Below, in pieces: positions 1-8,717 of a DNA stretch of 38,226 nt. Made by a program: the position numbers and the translations under genes. The stretch lies in NCBI GenBank assembly GCA_029933275.1, contig JAOZOM010000002.1, forward strand, positions 1 to 38,226, given 5' to 3'. Under the pieces are notes generated by a model. That model was given only the letters and a program-made list of their open reading frames with translations, did no database searches and was not told the DNA's origin. Every line of letters begins with the position of its first letter. Position 1 is the stretch's first letter. Source of the stretch: Anaerolineales bacterium (GTDB taxonomy: Bacteria > Chloroflexota > Anaerolineae > Anaerolineales > Villigracilaceae).

Positions 1-22
1 ATTTGTCGTAAAACAAGGACAT

Positions 23-56
23 GAAATCCTAGTTTTTAGCTAAAAACTAGGATTTC
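23..56. other. Perfect 16-bp inverted repeat downstream of the R-M operon
   Basis: gaaatcctagttttta (23-38), 2-nt spacer, taaaaactaggatttc (41-56); no adjacent T-tract. Confidence 0.7.
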
Positions 57-116
57 GTGCTCTTAAACATTTATTAAAACCTATTTAGTAATGAGCCGCT
101 AGTTTTCGCTAAAAGG

Positions 117-1409
117 TTATTTTTTCTGCATTACTACAATATATTCTTTAGTCATGGTATTTTCTAACTTGCCTTTTTTGTTACTCGGGCTGTTTTTAGA
201 TGGCATACGCTTATTTGGGATAGAGCGAATAAATGTTTCTATGTACTCCATACCAAAACACTCGAAAAAATCTCTAATAACAATATTGGTGGGCAAAACT
301 ATCCCTGCAACTTTTCTGTTTCCAACCACATAACAGGAGTAGCCTCGTGGTTTGATAACCTTAGCTACATTTTTCATTGAGGCATACAAATCATCATAAA
401 AAGATACAACTTCTAAGGCTCGTTTTTCGTTGCTTAATCGTATCTCTTCAATTTTTTCGTTTAGAGCTTCTGAAGGAAATTTTGAGATTTTTGTACTTCT
501 ACTTCCTCCCATCAAGTTTCTATCAATTTGGGCAGGTTCTTCAAGTTCTAACCAGGCTGCTGATAATCGAGAGTATTGCCCATAAGCAACTGTTGTTCGA
601 GAATCTCCGTAGGGTGGCGAGGTAACTACAATGTCAACACTTTTAGGTGAAAGAATTTCATGTGGAATATTCTCTCCAGAATTGAAACCATAAATTTTTG
701 CAAAAGGAGGGCTTTTGAAATTGTCAATAATAGCTTTATATTGTTTTGCCCCTTTAAAATTTCGCTGAAGTTTTTCAACCATGATGCCATAAACATCAGG
801 AGAAAATTTTTCTAACTTTTCTTTACTATAGCGATAGAGTTTGAATTCACCATTACGAGTGTTTGAGCTTTCTCGAACGGTTTCGCTAAATGCAATTTGA
901 AAAAATAGTTGTGTCGTATCATTTTTTATTTCTTTTATAAAAGAGCGAATTGTCAATAATGATTGAATAACTTCTGGTTTAAACCAAAACAATAAATTAG
1001 TAATCCCATAAATTTCTTGTGGCTCTTTGATTTTGGACAACATATCTCCAAGAGCAACGCGATTAAATTGAGTGATTAAATTTCCAACATCTTCAATACA
1101 AAAAGGAGTTGTTTTTGCTCTTGCTATAAGCCTTGCAAGAGGATTTAAATCTGTTCCGATAGAATTAATTCCTCGTATATTAGCTTCAACAAGAGATGTT
1201 CCTGTTCCGCAATAAGGGTCAAATAAAATGCCAGATTCACGTCCAAATAAATCAAACAGTTTGCCTGCGATTTGTGGAATCATGCGCGCAGGATAATCGT
1301 GATAGCAATGTGTTAGTTCACGAGTTTTTGCTTTGCGAAAAGTCCAATCATCAAGATTTGTAGACTTTTCATGTTTCTGTAAAAAAGCTAGTTGGGCTTC
1401 CGCTAACAT
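117..1409 (-). CDS. DNA methyltransferase of a type II R-M system, probably N4-cytosine specific
   Basis: Motif I-like FDPYCGTGTSLVEA and motif IV TSPPYGDS (SPPY fits m4C enzymes); adjacent to an MvaI/BcnI-like endonuclease ORF. Confidence 0.85.
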   Translation of the reverse strand: MLAEAQLAFLQKHEKSTNLDDWTFRKAKTRELTHCYHDYPARMIPQIAGKLFDLFGRESGILFDPYCGTGTSLVEANIRGINSIGTDLNPLARLIARAKTTPFCIEDVGNLITQFNRVALGDMLSKIKEPQEIYGITNLLFWFKPEVIQSLLTIRSFIKEIKNDTTQLFFQIAFSETVRESSNTRNGEFKLYRYSKEKLEKFSPDVYGIMVEKLQRNFKGAKQYKAIIDNFKSPPFAKIYGFNSGENIPHEILSPKSVDIVVTSPPYGDSRTTVAYGQYSRLSAAWLELEEPAQIDRNLMGGSRSTKISKFPSEALNEKIEEIRLSNEKRALEVVSFYDDLYASMKNVAKVIKPRGYSCYVVGNRKVAGIVLPTNIVIRDFFECFGMEYIETFIRSIPNKRMPSKNSPSNKKGKLENTMTKEYIVVMQKK

Positions 1410-1410
1410 T

Positions 1411-2091
1411 TTATAAATCCTTTACTTCTGTAAAGAGCAAAGGTAGTTTCCCCACATGTACACGAAAACCGGTCCCATGATTGCGAGCACTTGTTTCTCT
1501 TTCATGAAGACGTAAGTCAATCAGGATATTCTCGGAAAGAATCTGGTTGCGAACAACCTCTTTTGATGTTCCTGTTAAAAATTGTGCACGGTCAAACTTG
1601 AACCATTCTCTCCCTCCACGCATTTCACTAAAGGCACTTACAAAAATCAAAGCAGGTAGTTTATTTATAAATTGCTCTGCCAATTCTTCTAATTGCCACT
1701 CAGCAACAACCTCTCCCGAAGTATGTCGTACTGCAATTGAATCATCATTAATATCTAAAAACAATCGAGAACTATTTGGTTTTTGTGACATCGTGAAATA
1801 CATTCCGAGTCTGCCATTATCATCAGGCGTACCATATTTCTTGATCGCTTCAAGAGGATTCATTTTCCATGCTTTGCGATTGAATGTAAAAAGCGTAATC
1901 ATCGAGGAGGAGTTGATACGATGCGCTTTAAGCTCAATCTCCCCCAAATCAGGAGCGGATATGTTGTTTTCAGGTATACCAAGCAACTCTTCTAGCGTAT
2001 ACCCTATCCCTGTGTTGCCACGTCTTTTTGATTTAATCCAGCCCATTGCTTTTATTTCTTCAAATTTTGTCACAAATTCTGTTAGATTCAT
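1411..2091 (-). CDS. MvaI/BcnI-family type II restriction endonuclease
   Basis: PD..EIELKAHR catalytic-type motif, GIGYTLEELLGIPEN, ILIDLRLHE...RNHGTGFRVHV. Start chosen at MNLTEF; the ORF extends to 2145. Confidence 0.85.
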   Translation of the reverse strand: MNLTEFVTKFEEIKAMGWIKSKRRGNTGIGYTLEELLGIPENNISAPDLGEIELKAHRINSSSMITLFTFNRKAWKMNPLEAIKKYGTPDDNGRLGMYFTMSQKPNSSRLFLDINDDSIAVRHTSGEVVAEWQLEELAEQFINKLPALIFVSAFSEMRGGREWFKFDRAQFLTGTSKEVVRNQILSENILIDLRLHERETSARNHGTGFRVHVGKLPLLFTEVKDL

Positions 2092-2249
2092 ATCGTGCTT
2101 TCCCTTTATTCTTTGGATGAAGCTATTATACAGTACGATACTCAAGGGGTATACTATTTTAATTCACCTAGTACCTGAATTTCTTCTAAAGCTAAGATTT
2201 CATTATTTTTGCCAAAAAAACAATCTGCTAAATCTATGGATAAGAAACC

Positions 2250-3434
2250 ATGAACCCAAATTTCATCAAACCCCGTTACGACTCAGGTGGCTTTGCCCAC
2301 CTTCCCCTCCGTATTCAAGAAATCTTCGCAGAAAAAGAATACGAAACCGTCATCTTCTTTTTCATAGACGGATTCGGCTGGCGGTTCTACCAAGAATTTA
2401 AGGAACATCCCTTTTTTACCGAGCTTGGCGGAAAAGTACAAAAAATCACCTCCCAATTTCCCTCCACCACAGCGGCGCACGTCACCACTTGGCACACGGG
2501 GATGCCCGTTGGTGAGAGCGGCGTTTTCGAGTGGACTTATTACGAACCGAAACTCGATGCCCTCTTCTCCCCGTTACTCTACTCCTTTGGCGACACAAAA
2601 GAGCGCGGCACCGCCGCTGAGAGCGGAATCCCGCCCGAAGCTCTCTATCCGACCGAAAATATCTATCCCGCCCTCTCCGCACTCGGCGTGGAGGCTCATA
2701 TCTTCCAGCATCGTGAATTCACCCCCTCGCCTTACTCTGATGTCATCATGGACGGCGCAAAAGTGCATGGCTACCACACCCTCCCCGAGGCAATGGTCAA
2801 TTTGCGGATTCTGCTGGATGCGTCACGTCAGCCGCGTTATATTGGATTTTATTTTGGGGATGTGGATGGAATCATGCACGAGTACGGACCTGTCTCGGCT
2901 CAAGCGCGGGCGGAAATTGAGACTCTCCTCGATACGCTCTTGAAACAATTCTTGCTCCCGTTAAAAGAGCATCCCCGTGGAGAGACGCTTTTCCTGCTCA
3001 CCGCCGATCATGGTCACGTCGAAGTTGACCCCGAAACGACTATTTACCTTAACCGTGACCCAAGATTCAGTGGCGTAGAAAAGTTCTTTAAACGGAATCA
3101 AGCCGGAAACACGCTCGCCCCGGCGGGTTCGGCTCGCGATATGTTTTTGTACATCCAAGATGATTTGCTAGATGAGGCTCAGGAGTTCCTCCAATCCCGC
3201 CTTCTCGGCAAAGCAGATGTGGTCAAAACGCAAACTTTGATTGAAGCGGGCTATTTCGGAGAAAACATCTCAAAGACCTTTCTCTCGCGTGTCGGGAATT
3301 TGGTTATTCTCTCTTATCGTTATCAATCTGTTTGGTGGTATGAAAAGGGTAAGCACGAGATGAATTACTACGGGCATCACGGCGGGCTGACGGCGCAAGA
3401 GATGGAAATCCCGTTGATAACTTGTGAGTTTTAA
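2250..3434 (+). CDS. Alkaline phosphatase family protein / type I phosphodiesterase-nucleotide pyrophosphatase
   Basis: FFIDGFGWRF, QFPSTTAAHVTTWHTGMPVGESG, FGDVDGIMHEYGP and LLTADHGHVEV metal-site motifs. Confidence 0.85.
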   Translation: MNPNFIKPRYDSGGFAHLPLRIQEIFAEKEYETVIFFFIDGFGWRFYQEFKEHPFFTELGGKVQKITSQFPSTTAAHVTTWHTGMPVGESGVFEWTYYEPKLDALFSPLLYSFGDTKERGTAAESGIPPEALYPTENIYPALSALGVEAHIFQHREFTPSPYSDVIMDGAKVHGYHTLPEAMVNLRILLDASRQPRYIGFYFGDVDGIMHEYGPVSAQARAEIETLLDTLLKQFLLPLKEHPRGETLFLLTADHGHVEVDPETTIYLNRDPRFSGVEKFFKRNQAGNTLAPAGSARDMFLYIQDDLLDEAQEFLQSRLLGKADVVKTQTLIEAGYFGENISKTFLSRVGNLVILSYRYQSVWWYEKGKHEMNYYGHHGGLTAQEMEIPLITCEF

Positions 3435-3500
3435 AATGCTTTAAGGTACAATAGCATTCACTTTCTTAGCTACTGTTACCTTTAACAGGATCCAATAATC

Positions 3501-4076
3501 ATGATTGCTCGTATATCACATATCTCTACTTTTTCTAGTGTTGCGCGAGAGCATTTAAGAACACTACTGTTGGCAGAAGAAAATCTTGACAAAGTTAAGA
3601 ATGATGAAGAAAAATATCTTCTTGAAGAGATCGTATCTAAGGATGCGATGATCGTTATTCTTTTCTCAGCTACTGCTCTTGAAGCATATATTTATGATTA
3701 CGCAGCTCGTTATTTTTCAGATTCTTTTGTTCGTAACTACATTGATAAATTAGATATTATTGGAAAGTGGGTTCTGATTCCACGTCTCATTACAGGAAAA
3801 GAATTACCTCGTGATAGAGAATGGTTTTTTCTGTTAAAAGAAATAATACGGAAACGGAACAAGCTAACGCATCATAAATCTTCTGAAATTCCAAGCAGGG
3901 TAGAATACGCGAAAAAGCATGTGGAAAGACTTCACGATGAAGGTGAACAAATGATTAGAATGGCTAAAGAATCTATTCGATTATTGGATATGGTTGTTGA
4001 TGTAATCACTGAAAATAACCCAAATGAGTATCCTTGGGTAGAGACATATTTTAGAAAACTAGATATAGAGGAGTAG
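3501..4076 (+). CDS. HEPN-like domain protein, function unknown
   Basis: All-alpha predicted sequence with RNKLTHH (R-X4-H) motif typical of HEPN proteins; stops 3 bp before ssb. Confidence 0.55.
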   Translation: MIARISHISTFSSVAREHLRTLLLAEENLDKVKNDEEKYLLEEIVSKDAMIVILFSATALEAYIYDYAARYFSDSFVRNYIDKLDIIGKWVLIPRLITGKELPRDREWFFLLKEIIRKRNKLTHHKSSEIPSRVEYAKKHVERLHDEGEQMIRMAKESIRLLDMVVDVITENNPNEYPWVETYFRKLDIEE

Positions 4077-4079
4077 ATA

Positions 4080-4532
4080 ATGTCATATCATACAATGATT
4101 TTAGTGGGGCGACTTGGAAAAGATCCTGAAATGCGCTATACCCCCAGTGGAACAGCAGTAACAAATTTTTCTGTCGCCGTTGACGACAGCTATACAAATA
4201 ATAACGGAGAACGAATAAAAAGAACAATTTGGTTTCGTGTTGCTGCTTGGGGAAAGCTCGGAGAAGTATGTAATCAATACTTGGAAAAAGGTCGTATGGC
4301 ACTTGTTGAAGGGCGCATGACCGTAGATGCCGCCACGGGCGGTCCCCGCGTCTGGACGGGACAAGATGGCTCACCGCGCGCATCTTATGAAGTCACTGCA
4401 CAAAACGTGCGCTTCCTCTCATCTCGAAACGAAAATCAGCAAGTATCAGATAGTAGAGGTGGAGGCGATGCCAATTACGGTCAACCCAACGATGCGATGA
4501 CACCTCCGTCCGATGAAGATATTCCATTTTAG
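4080..4532 (+). CDS. ssb: Single-stranded DNA-binding protein
   Basis: MILVGRLGKDPEMRYTPSGTAVTNFSVAV OB-fold signature and acidic C-terminal tip DEDIPF. Confidence 0.95.
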   Translation: MSYHTMILVGRLGKDPEMRYTPSGTAVTNFSVAVDDSYTNNNGERIKRTIWFRVAAWGKLGEVCNQYLEKGRMALVEGRMTVDAATGGPRVWTGQDGSPRASYEVTAQNVRFLSSRNENQQVSDSRGGGDANYGQPNDAMTPPSDEDIPF

Positions 4533-4541
4533 AGCGAAACG

Positions 4542-4877
4542 ATGACCATTAAACCACCCGTCCAACCGACCAGAATCGCGATGGACGTATCCCCAGAACT
4601 ACAAACGACCTACGCTAATTTGGCGCGGATTGCTCATTCTCCAGCAGATATTGTGCTGGAGTTTGCGCATTTATTGCCGGGATTGAAGAAAGCGAAGGTT
4701 AGCTCCCGCGTCGTGATGACTCCTGTCAGCGCAAAGTTATTGCTCAAGGCTCTCAACGATAATTTGGCACGTTACGAAGCCGCTTTTGGCGAGATTATGC
4801 TCCCTAAGAGCAACTCTCTAGCGGATAATCTCTTCAAACCCTTTTTATCGCCTGATTCTGGAGAAAAGGAAGACTAA
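4542..4877 (+). CDS. DUF3467 domain-containing protein
   Basis: YANLARIAHSPADIVLEFAHLLPG...RVVMTPVSAKLLLKALNDNLARYE resembles DUF3467. Confidence 0.75.
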   Translation: MTIKPPVQPTRIAMDVSPELQTTYANLARIAHSPADIVLEFAHLLPGLKKAKVSSRVVMTPVSAKLLLKALNDNLARYEAAFGEIMLPKSNSLADNLFKPFLSPDSGEKED

Positions 4878-5518
4878 TGCAAAATCTTGAAGCCGTTGCC
4901 GACCAGATTCGGGAAATTTTTGATAAACAAAGTACCGCACGAGACCAAGCTCTTACGCAATCTCGTGCGTTGATTCGACATTGTGCCCTTGCCATCCGTG
5001 CCGTCCATCGCGATGACCTCGAGGTGATGAATGAGCATCTCGAAAAAGCAGCCTCTTTAGCAAAAACCTTCAAAGTTGACCTTGCTGAGCATCCTGACCT
5101 TTATCATACAGGCTATACCCAAGATGCGCTCAAAGAATTTGTCGAGGCTAAAGTGACTTGTGCCTTAATCAAAGATCAGCCCCTTGTCACCCTCGATGAA
5201 TTGGATGTTCCGCACGATACTTATCTCAAAGGTCTCTCCGAAGTGATTGGCGAGTTGCGGCGGCGCACCCTAGATGAATTGCGGAACGGTTATTCTGCCG
5301 AGTGTGAACGTCTGCTCAACCACATGGATGAAATCTACGCGGTTCTCGTCACAATGGATTATCCGGACGCGATCACGCACGGGTTACGTCGCCAAACCGA
5401 CATCGCCCGTAGTATCATCGAACGAACGCGCGGTGACATCACCTTTAGTTTGCGTGGCGAGCATCTCGAAAGAAAAATCGCCGAACTTAGCGCACAGCTT
5501 GGAGTCGCAGAAGAATAA
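4877..5518 (+). CDS. Translin-family protein
   Basis: Helical protein with RDQALTQSRALIRHCALAIRAVHR, DLYHTGYTQDALKEFVEA, YLKGLSEVIGELRRRTLDELRNG and DYPDAITHGLRRQTDIARSIIERTRGDIT, resembling translin/TRAX. Confidence 0.75.
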   Translation: MQNLEAVADQIREIFDKQSTARDQALTQSRALIRHCALAIRAVHRDDLEVMNEHLEKAASLAKTFKVDLAEHPDLYHTGYTQDALKEFVEAKVTCALIKDQPLVTLDELDVPHDTYLKGLSEVIGELRRRTLDELRNGYSAECERLLNHMDEIYAVLVTMDYPDAITHGLRRQTDIARSIIERTRGDITFSLRGEHLERKIAELSAQLGVAEE

Positions 5519-5523
5519 AAATA

Positions 5524-5637
5524 TCCGCAGATTTAGCAAATCACACAGTTTTTTTGTTTTTCTCCGTTTTGCGGAGAAAAACCATCTGCTAAATCTGCGG
5601 AACTCGTGCTGAGCTTGTCGAAATATCTGCGGACAAG
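5524..5637. repeat. Nested inverted-repeat intergenic element
   Basis: Outer arms ccgcagatttagca (5525-5538) / tgctaaatctgcgg (5587-5600), perfect 14 bp; inner arms gtttttctccg (5556-5566) / cggagaaaaac (5572-5582), perfect 11 bp; followed by gtgctgagcttgtcgaaat. Confidence 0.8.
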
Positions 5638-5653
5638 AAAAAAGGAAAAGAAA

Positions 5654-6280
5654 ATGGCAAAGGCAGGAAAACGATTTCCTCTTCTGATTTACGAATACAC
5701 CCTCAGCAAATGGTATCCTGCTACGCTTACCTTGAGCATTTTCCTTTTTATCCTTTGGTGGTTCCAACCGAGTTATCTCAAAACACCTCCTAAAAACGAC
5801 CTGCAAGAATACGTTTTCCTTTTTATGAGCGGGATAGCATTAATCATGACCATCTTTATTTTTGTCATGCGAAAATCTGCTTACGTGCGCCCCTACAAAA
5901 AATACCTACGCCTTTCAACCCCTTTTCTAAAACTCAATATCTCCTATAAACGGATTATCAAAACCAGAGCAACAGAAATGAGCACCCTTTTTCTGTCCTC
6001 TAAACTCTCCAACTGGCAACGCGAATCTATGGCGTATCTTCTCAGAAAAACTGCCCTTGTCGTTGACCTGAACGCTTTCCCGATGCCTCTCCCCATTTTG
6101 CGTTTTTTCCTCTCTCCATTTTTCTTCAAAGATAAAACCCCTCATTTCGTTTTCCTCGTTGAAGATTGGATGCGTTTCAGCACAGAAATGGAAAGTTTCC
6201 GCTCAGGGGGAGATATTGTTGCGAAAAAAGAAAAAGGCGACATCAACTCCATCCTATCCGCCATCTCTCGCGACAAATGA
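5654..6280 (+). CDS. Hypothetical membrane protein
   Basis: ORF with two predicted TM segments (YPATLTLSIFLFILWWF; YVFLFMSGIALIMTIFIFVM); start placed after the intergenic repeat. Confidence 0.6.
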   Translation: MAKAGKRFPLLIYEYTLSKWYPATLTLSIFLFILWWFQPSYLKTPPKNDLQEYVFLFMSGIALIMTIFIFVMRKSAYVRPYKKYLRLSTPFLKLNISYKRIIKTRATEMSTLFLSSKLSNWQRESMAYLLRKTALVVDLNAFPMPLPILRFFLSPFFFKDKTPHFVFLVEDWMRFSTEMESFRSGGDIVAKKEKGDINSILSAISRDK

Positions 6281-6705
6281 AAATCTATTTTGCTTGTTCG
6301 ATTACGGGTGGGCGCGAGTATGAGGCTAATTATCAAGCCATCACGCGTTTCTTATTGGATACGGGACACGAGGTCCCGACCGCGCATTTGGCTGAATCAA
6401 ATATCCTCGAAGTGGAGCAGGTCGTCATCCCCAGCGACGTTTACGCGCGTGACGTGGACTGGATTCTGACCAGCGACATTCTCATTGCTGAGGTCAGTGT
6501 TCCCTCGCATGGAGTCGGCTACGAAATCGGATTTGCGCTCAATGCGGGCAAACCCGTCCTCTGTCTCCACGATGCGGGGAGGAAGGTCTCGAAGATGATT
6601 ATAGGAAACCCGCATCCGCTGTTAAAAATAAAAGCCTACGATAATATCTCGCAGACTTTCAAAGAAATCAATGAGTTTGTGAAGATAGTCACTAAAAGCT
6701 CGTGA
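6277..6705 (+). CDS. DNPH1-like 2'-deoxynucleoside 5'-phosphate N-hydrolase / nucleoside 2-deoxyribosyltransferase family
   Basis: IYFACSITGGREYE...RDVDWILTSDILIAEVSVPSHGVGYEIGFALNAGKPVLCLHDAGRKVSKMI; ATGA overlap with upstream ORF. Confidence 0.75.
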   Translation: MKIYFACSITGGREYEANYQAITRFLLDTGHEVPTAHLAESNILEVEQVVIPSDVYARDVDWILTSDILIAEVSVPSHGVGYEIGFALNAGKPVLCLHDAGRKVSKMIIGNPHPLLKIKAYDNISQTFKEINEFVKIVTKSS

Positions 6706-6793
6706 CCTTCAACTTTGTACATTATCGCACAATAGAGTAGAATGCTTGTGGAGACAAAAAGACATACTCCTCCCGTCTCCTCCTTTGGCGAAA

Positions 6794-6825
6794 GCCTCCG
6801 CTATGACACTCCGTCTAGCGGAGGC
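6794..6825. terminator. Hairpin between convergent genes, possible bidirectional terminator
   Basis: gcctccgcta (6794-6803) / tagcggaggc (6816-6825); no strong T-tract. Confidence 0.45.
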
Positions 6826-6839
6826 ATTGCATTTAAAGG

Positions 6840-7748
6840 CTAAACCAAAAACAACATCGCTACGCCTGCCATAGCGAGGAGAGTCCCGATGATTGCTCCC
6901 CAGCCAAAGCGTTCTTTGAAGATGAAGTAGCTAATCGGCAGAAGAAAGATCGGCGAGAGGGAGGTGAGCGTGCTAGCAACCCCAACTTCGACGCGTTGGA
7001 TGGCAAAAAGGGAGAGGGTTACGCCGAGAAAAGGTCCGGAGAAGGCGCCAGCGGTGGTGAGGAGGAATCCTCTTGGGTTTTCGCGCAAGGTCTGGAGGGT
7101 GCTTTTGATTTGCCCCTGAAAAAAGGTGATGATCCAGAGCAGAATGGTCGCGACAAGCACTCGTATCAGATTAGCGGAGATGGGGGAGAAATCACCTCCG
7201 AAGCCTTTTTTCGCGAGAACGAGACCGGTAGCCTGTCCAATTGCCGCGCCCAAGCCTAAGAGTATCCCACGCCCGTAGACACGCGCGTCCCCGCTCTTTC
7301 CACTTCCCTCCATTAAGACCCAAGCTATTCCTGCTACAGTAATTAGGATGCCAAAAACTTGTCCGCCCGAGAGGGTTTCGCCGAGAAATACCCACGCTTC
7401 TAACGCGGCGAAGATGGGGGCGAGACTCATCATCAGCATGGCGATGCGAGGTCCGACAAGGACGAAGGACTGAAAGAGGAAAATATCGCCCAACACCAGC
7501 CCGATTGCGCCGGAGAGACCAAACCAGAGCCAACGCTCTGGTGCGGCATTTAGGGGGATAAGTGTGCCGAGTGTGAACCAATGTGTGGAGGCAAGGAAAA
7601 TAACCGCAATAACGAGACGTGTGCGATTAACAACAAGTGAACCTATTCGCCTTCCGGCGGCGGTGAAAACAGTTGAGCCAAAAGAAAAGCTGAGTGATGT
7701 TGCGAGTGCAGCGAGTTCGCCAAGGTATGCTTCCAAGAGATGCTCCAA
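6840..7748 (-). CDS. EamA/DMT-family transporter
   Basis: Ten hydrophobic segments with duplicated EamA pattern (FAALEAWVFLGETLSGGQVFGILITVAGIAWV; PIFLLPISYFIFKERFGWGAIIGTLLAMAGVAML). Confidence 0.85.
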   Translation of the reverse strand: MEHLLEAYLGELAALATSLSFSFGSTVFTAAGRRIGSLVVNRTRLVIAVIFLASTHWFTLGTLIPLNAAPERWLWFGLSGAIGLVLGDIFLFQSFVLVGPRIAMLMMSLAPIFAALEAWVFLGETLSGGQVFGILITVAGIAWVLMEGSGKSGDARVYGRGILLGLGAAIGQATGLVLAKKGFGGDFSPISANLIRVLVATILLWIITFFQGQIKSTLQTLRENPRGFLLTTAGAFSGPFLGVTLSLFAIQRVEVGVASTLTSLSPIFLLPISYFIFKERFGWGAIIGTLLAMAGVAMLFLV

Positions 7749-7871
7749 AGAATGAGTTGGGATGTACTTAGAAGTTTACAACTTGGAAGGAAGATGAAAG
7801 ATTGCAACTGTCTGGCAAAACACACATTTTCAGGAAGGTAAAAAAACCTTTTTTCGTCTATAATTAGCCCC

Positions 7872-8717
7872 ATGACAATAAAAGAACATCTCATCGTTTG
7901 GCGTAACGCTTTAAAAGAAAGTTTTTCTCTTGATTCTATTCTTGCCGCGGCGGGGACAGCCTATTTTGCTTTCTTTTCTTTTTTTCCGCTCATTCTTTTG
8001 CTCGTAGCGGTGGCAAGCCGTTGGTTTGATCCGCTGTGGGTGGAGAGTGAGTTGATTGCTCGGCTTGAGTTTATTGTTCCTGGGGTTGCCAATTTGCTTG
8101 GAAAAAATATTGCCAAAGTAATTGAAGCGCGCTTCTCTGCTACCGCAACCGCGTTAATACTCCTCGCGTGGGCTAGCTCCTCTCTTTTTAGCATCATCAC
8201 ACGAATTTTAGATAGAATCTGGAGCGGGGAAGATGTCCGCTCGCGGATGCGTTATCGGGGTTTGGCGTTACTTCTTGTGGGGATACTCAGTATTGTTGTT
8301 TTAACCTTTCTTTTTATCAGCATTTGGATTATCCCCTTGCTCAAAAGCATACTCCCTGAGTTTCCGCTACTTCTTTACCAAAATTTGGGCTTTCTCCTTT
8401 CTGTCTTGGTCAATATCATTTTATTTGTCATGCTTTATCGATTTCTCCCCCATGCCAGCCCGAACTGGCACGATATTTGGATTGGAGCAACTGCCGCAGG
8501 CACTATCTGGGCAATTGCAAAACGTTTTTTTGTTGGCTATACCGCTCGTTTTCTCTCCACCTCGAACTTGGTATACGGTTCGGTCTCTACGATCATCGCA
8601 TTTTTGGTTTGGGTTTATTTCAGCGGGCTAATTTTCTTCTTCGGTGCGTATTTGGGGAAAGGATACCGGCAACACAAATTAGCAAAGGAAGAGGAAATAA
8701 AAAATCCTATTCTCTAA
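7872..8717 (+). CDS. YihY/BrkB-family inner membrane protein
   Basis: AAAGTAYFAFFSFFPLILLLVAV, YRFLPHASPNWHDIWIGATAAGTIWAIAKRFFVGY, YGSVSTIIAFLVWVYFSGLIFFFGA. Confidence 0.9.
   Translation: MTIKEHLIVWRNALKESFSLDSILAAAGTAYFAFFSFFPLILLLVAVASRWFDPLWVESELIARLEFIVPGVANLLGKNIAKVIEARFSATATALILLAWASSSLFSIITRILDRIWSGEDVRSRMRYRGLALLLVGILSIVVLTFLFISIWIIPLLKSILPEFPLLLYQNLGFLLSVLVNIILFVMLYRFLPHASPNWHDIWIGATAAGTIWAIAKRFFVGYTARFLSTSNLVYGSVSTIIAFLVWVYFSGLIFFFGAYLGKGYRQHKLAKEEEIKNPIL

Noticed and set aside
2100-2200. Possible C-protein box upstream of the endonuclease (gatactcaaggggtatac)
   Set aside because: Only 4-bp symmetric arms and no controller gene seen; insufficient support.
1547-2401. 284-aa plus-strand ORF overlapping the endonuclease
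   Set aside because: Opposite strand of the MvaI/BcnI-like gene and out of frame with the phosphodiesterase; no family features.
7961-8200. Antisense and alternative-frame ORFs within BrkB, EamA, glycosidase and antiporter genes
   Set aside because: All overlap strongly supported CDSs on the other strand or frame and lack recognisable domains.
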